The notes under the pieces were generated by a model. That model made no database searches. It saw only the letters and a program-made list of their open reading frames with translations, and had not been told where the DNA came from. Below are positions 28,365 to 28,697 of a stretch of 28,697 nucleotides of DNA, piece after piece. Made by a program: the position numbers and the translations under genes. Positions within the stretch are counted from its first letter, which is position 1, and every line of letters begins with the position of its first letter. This DNA comes from Tritrichomonas musculus (Eukaryota > Parabasalia > Tritrichomonadida > Tritrichomonadidae). The DNA is taken from NCBI GenBank assembly GCA_039105265.1, contig JAPFFF010000258.1, positions 1 to 28,697 on the forward strand, read 5' to 3'.

Positions 28365-28697
28365 GGAAATGGAATTCAATTGAAGAATGGACGATTAATG
28401 ATAGTTGGTGCTGGAAGAAAAGATGAAAGCAGGACTACTTATGATTTTGCAATTAATTCTGATGATCATGGAAAAACTCCGACCATGACCTCAAATTCAC
28501 CAGTTTTTGAAGGAGGTGATGAATCAAAAGTCGTTGAATTAAATAATGGGTCTAATTTAATGTCTATAAGAAAGAGTCCAAACATGCTTTTCTCATTATC
28601 TAATGATAGTGGCTTAACATCGAGCTATGCAGTTCCCCAAACAGACATATTAGAACCTTACTGTAATGGCGATATCATACGTTACACATCAACAAAA
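28365..28697 (+). pseudogene. Sialidase (GH33, BNR/Asp-box) fragment, incomplete at both ends
   Basis: The frame runs to the right edge and reads like the central part of a bacterial-type sialidase: GIQLKNGRLMIVGAG, an Asp-box-like SDDHGKT, GGDESKVVELNNGSNLMSIR, a second worn box SNDSGLT and CNGDIIRYTS. Such enzymes release terminal sialic acid from host glycoconjugates, and trichomonads are known to carry them. The usual upstream part of the family is not found in the spacer before it, and several box positions are unusual, so the copy looks old and non-functional. The right-hand end lies outside the window. Confidence 0.65.

Noticed and set aside
1-28697. CRISPR array, phage or bacterial operon
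   Set aside because: No regular spacer-repeat array or co-directional tight gene cluster; gene families and the tRNA structure point to a eukaryotic nuclear genome.

Overview
The window looks like a piece of a trichomonad (Parabasalia) nuclear genome, most likely a Tritrichomonas-type species. The base composition is very AT-rich. The genes are uninterrupted, and the set is the typical expanded trichomonad one: BspA-like leucine-rich-repeat proteins, TKL kinases with several kinase domains, a DUF3447-type ankyrin protein, a papain-family cysteine peptidase and a large HECT ubiquitin ligase. Bacterial-type enzyme genes (an OYE-family oxidoreductase and a sialidase) are present only as degraded or partial copies, which suits the gene-transfer history of this group. 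The species call is inference from family recognition, not from a search.

Layout, left to right. 1-3060: tail of an unknown + strand gene, a small ankyrin-family relic, then a BspA-like LRR gene with exact internal repeats. 3061-5952: an unknown minus-strand relic, a tRNA-Ile with a GAT anticodon, and a minus-strand tandem TKL kinase gene split by one in-frame TAA. 5953-8480: an empty spacer and a second BspA-like gene. 8481-13799: a convergent spacer with a strong hairpin, then a 1627-residue HECT ligase gene. 13800-16240: a 450-bp MITE-like element with terminal inverted repeats and a target-site duplication, then a decayed glycosyltransferase gene. 16441-21085: two neighbouring minus-strand genes, a ubiquitin-like/papain-like fusion and an ankyrin protein, separated by a spacer with two copies of a repeat built on an 18-bp perfect palindrome. 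21423-24911: a three-kinase-domain TKL gene with Sel1-like repeats, again cut by one in-frame TAA. 24912-28697: an OYE-family pseudogene, about 2.2 kb of repeat-rich spacer, and a sialidase fragment running off the right edge.

The most striking material is at 16441-21085. The peptidase gene begins with a 76-residue ubiquitin-like domain that aligns to ubiquitin without gaps and ends in Gly75-Gly76. Behind it lie one papain-like domain with Cys/His/Asn and a second copy without the Cys and His, and the protein ends in a CaaX box (CLII). The neighbouring ankyrin protein also ends in a CaaX box (CLLI). A second theme is the pairing of live and dead catalytic domains within one protein: it is seen in the peptidase and in both kinase genes. 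I see no operon-like organisation, and links between neighbouring genes are inference only.
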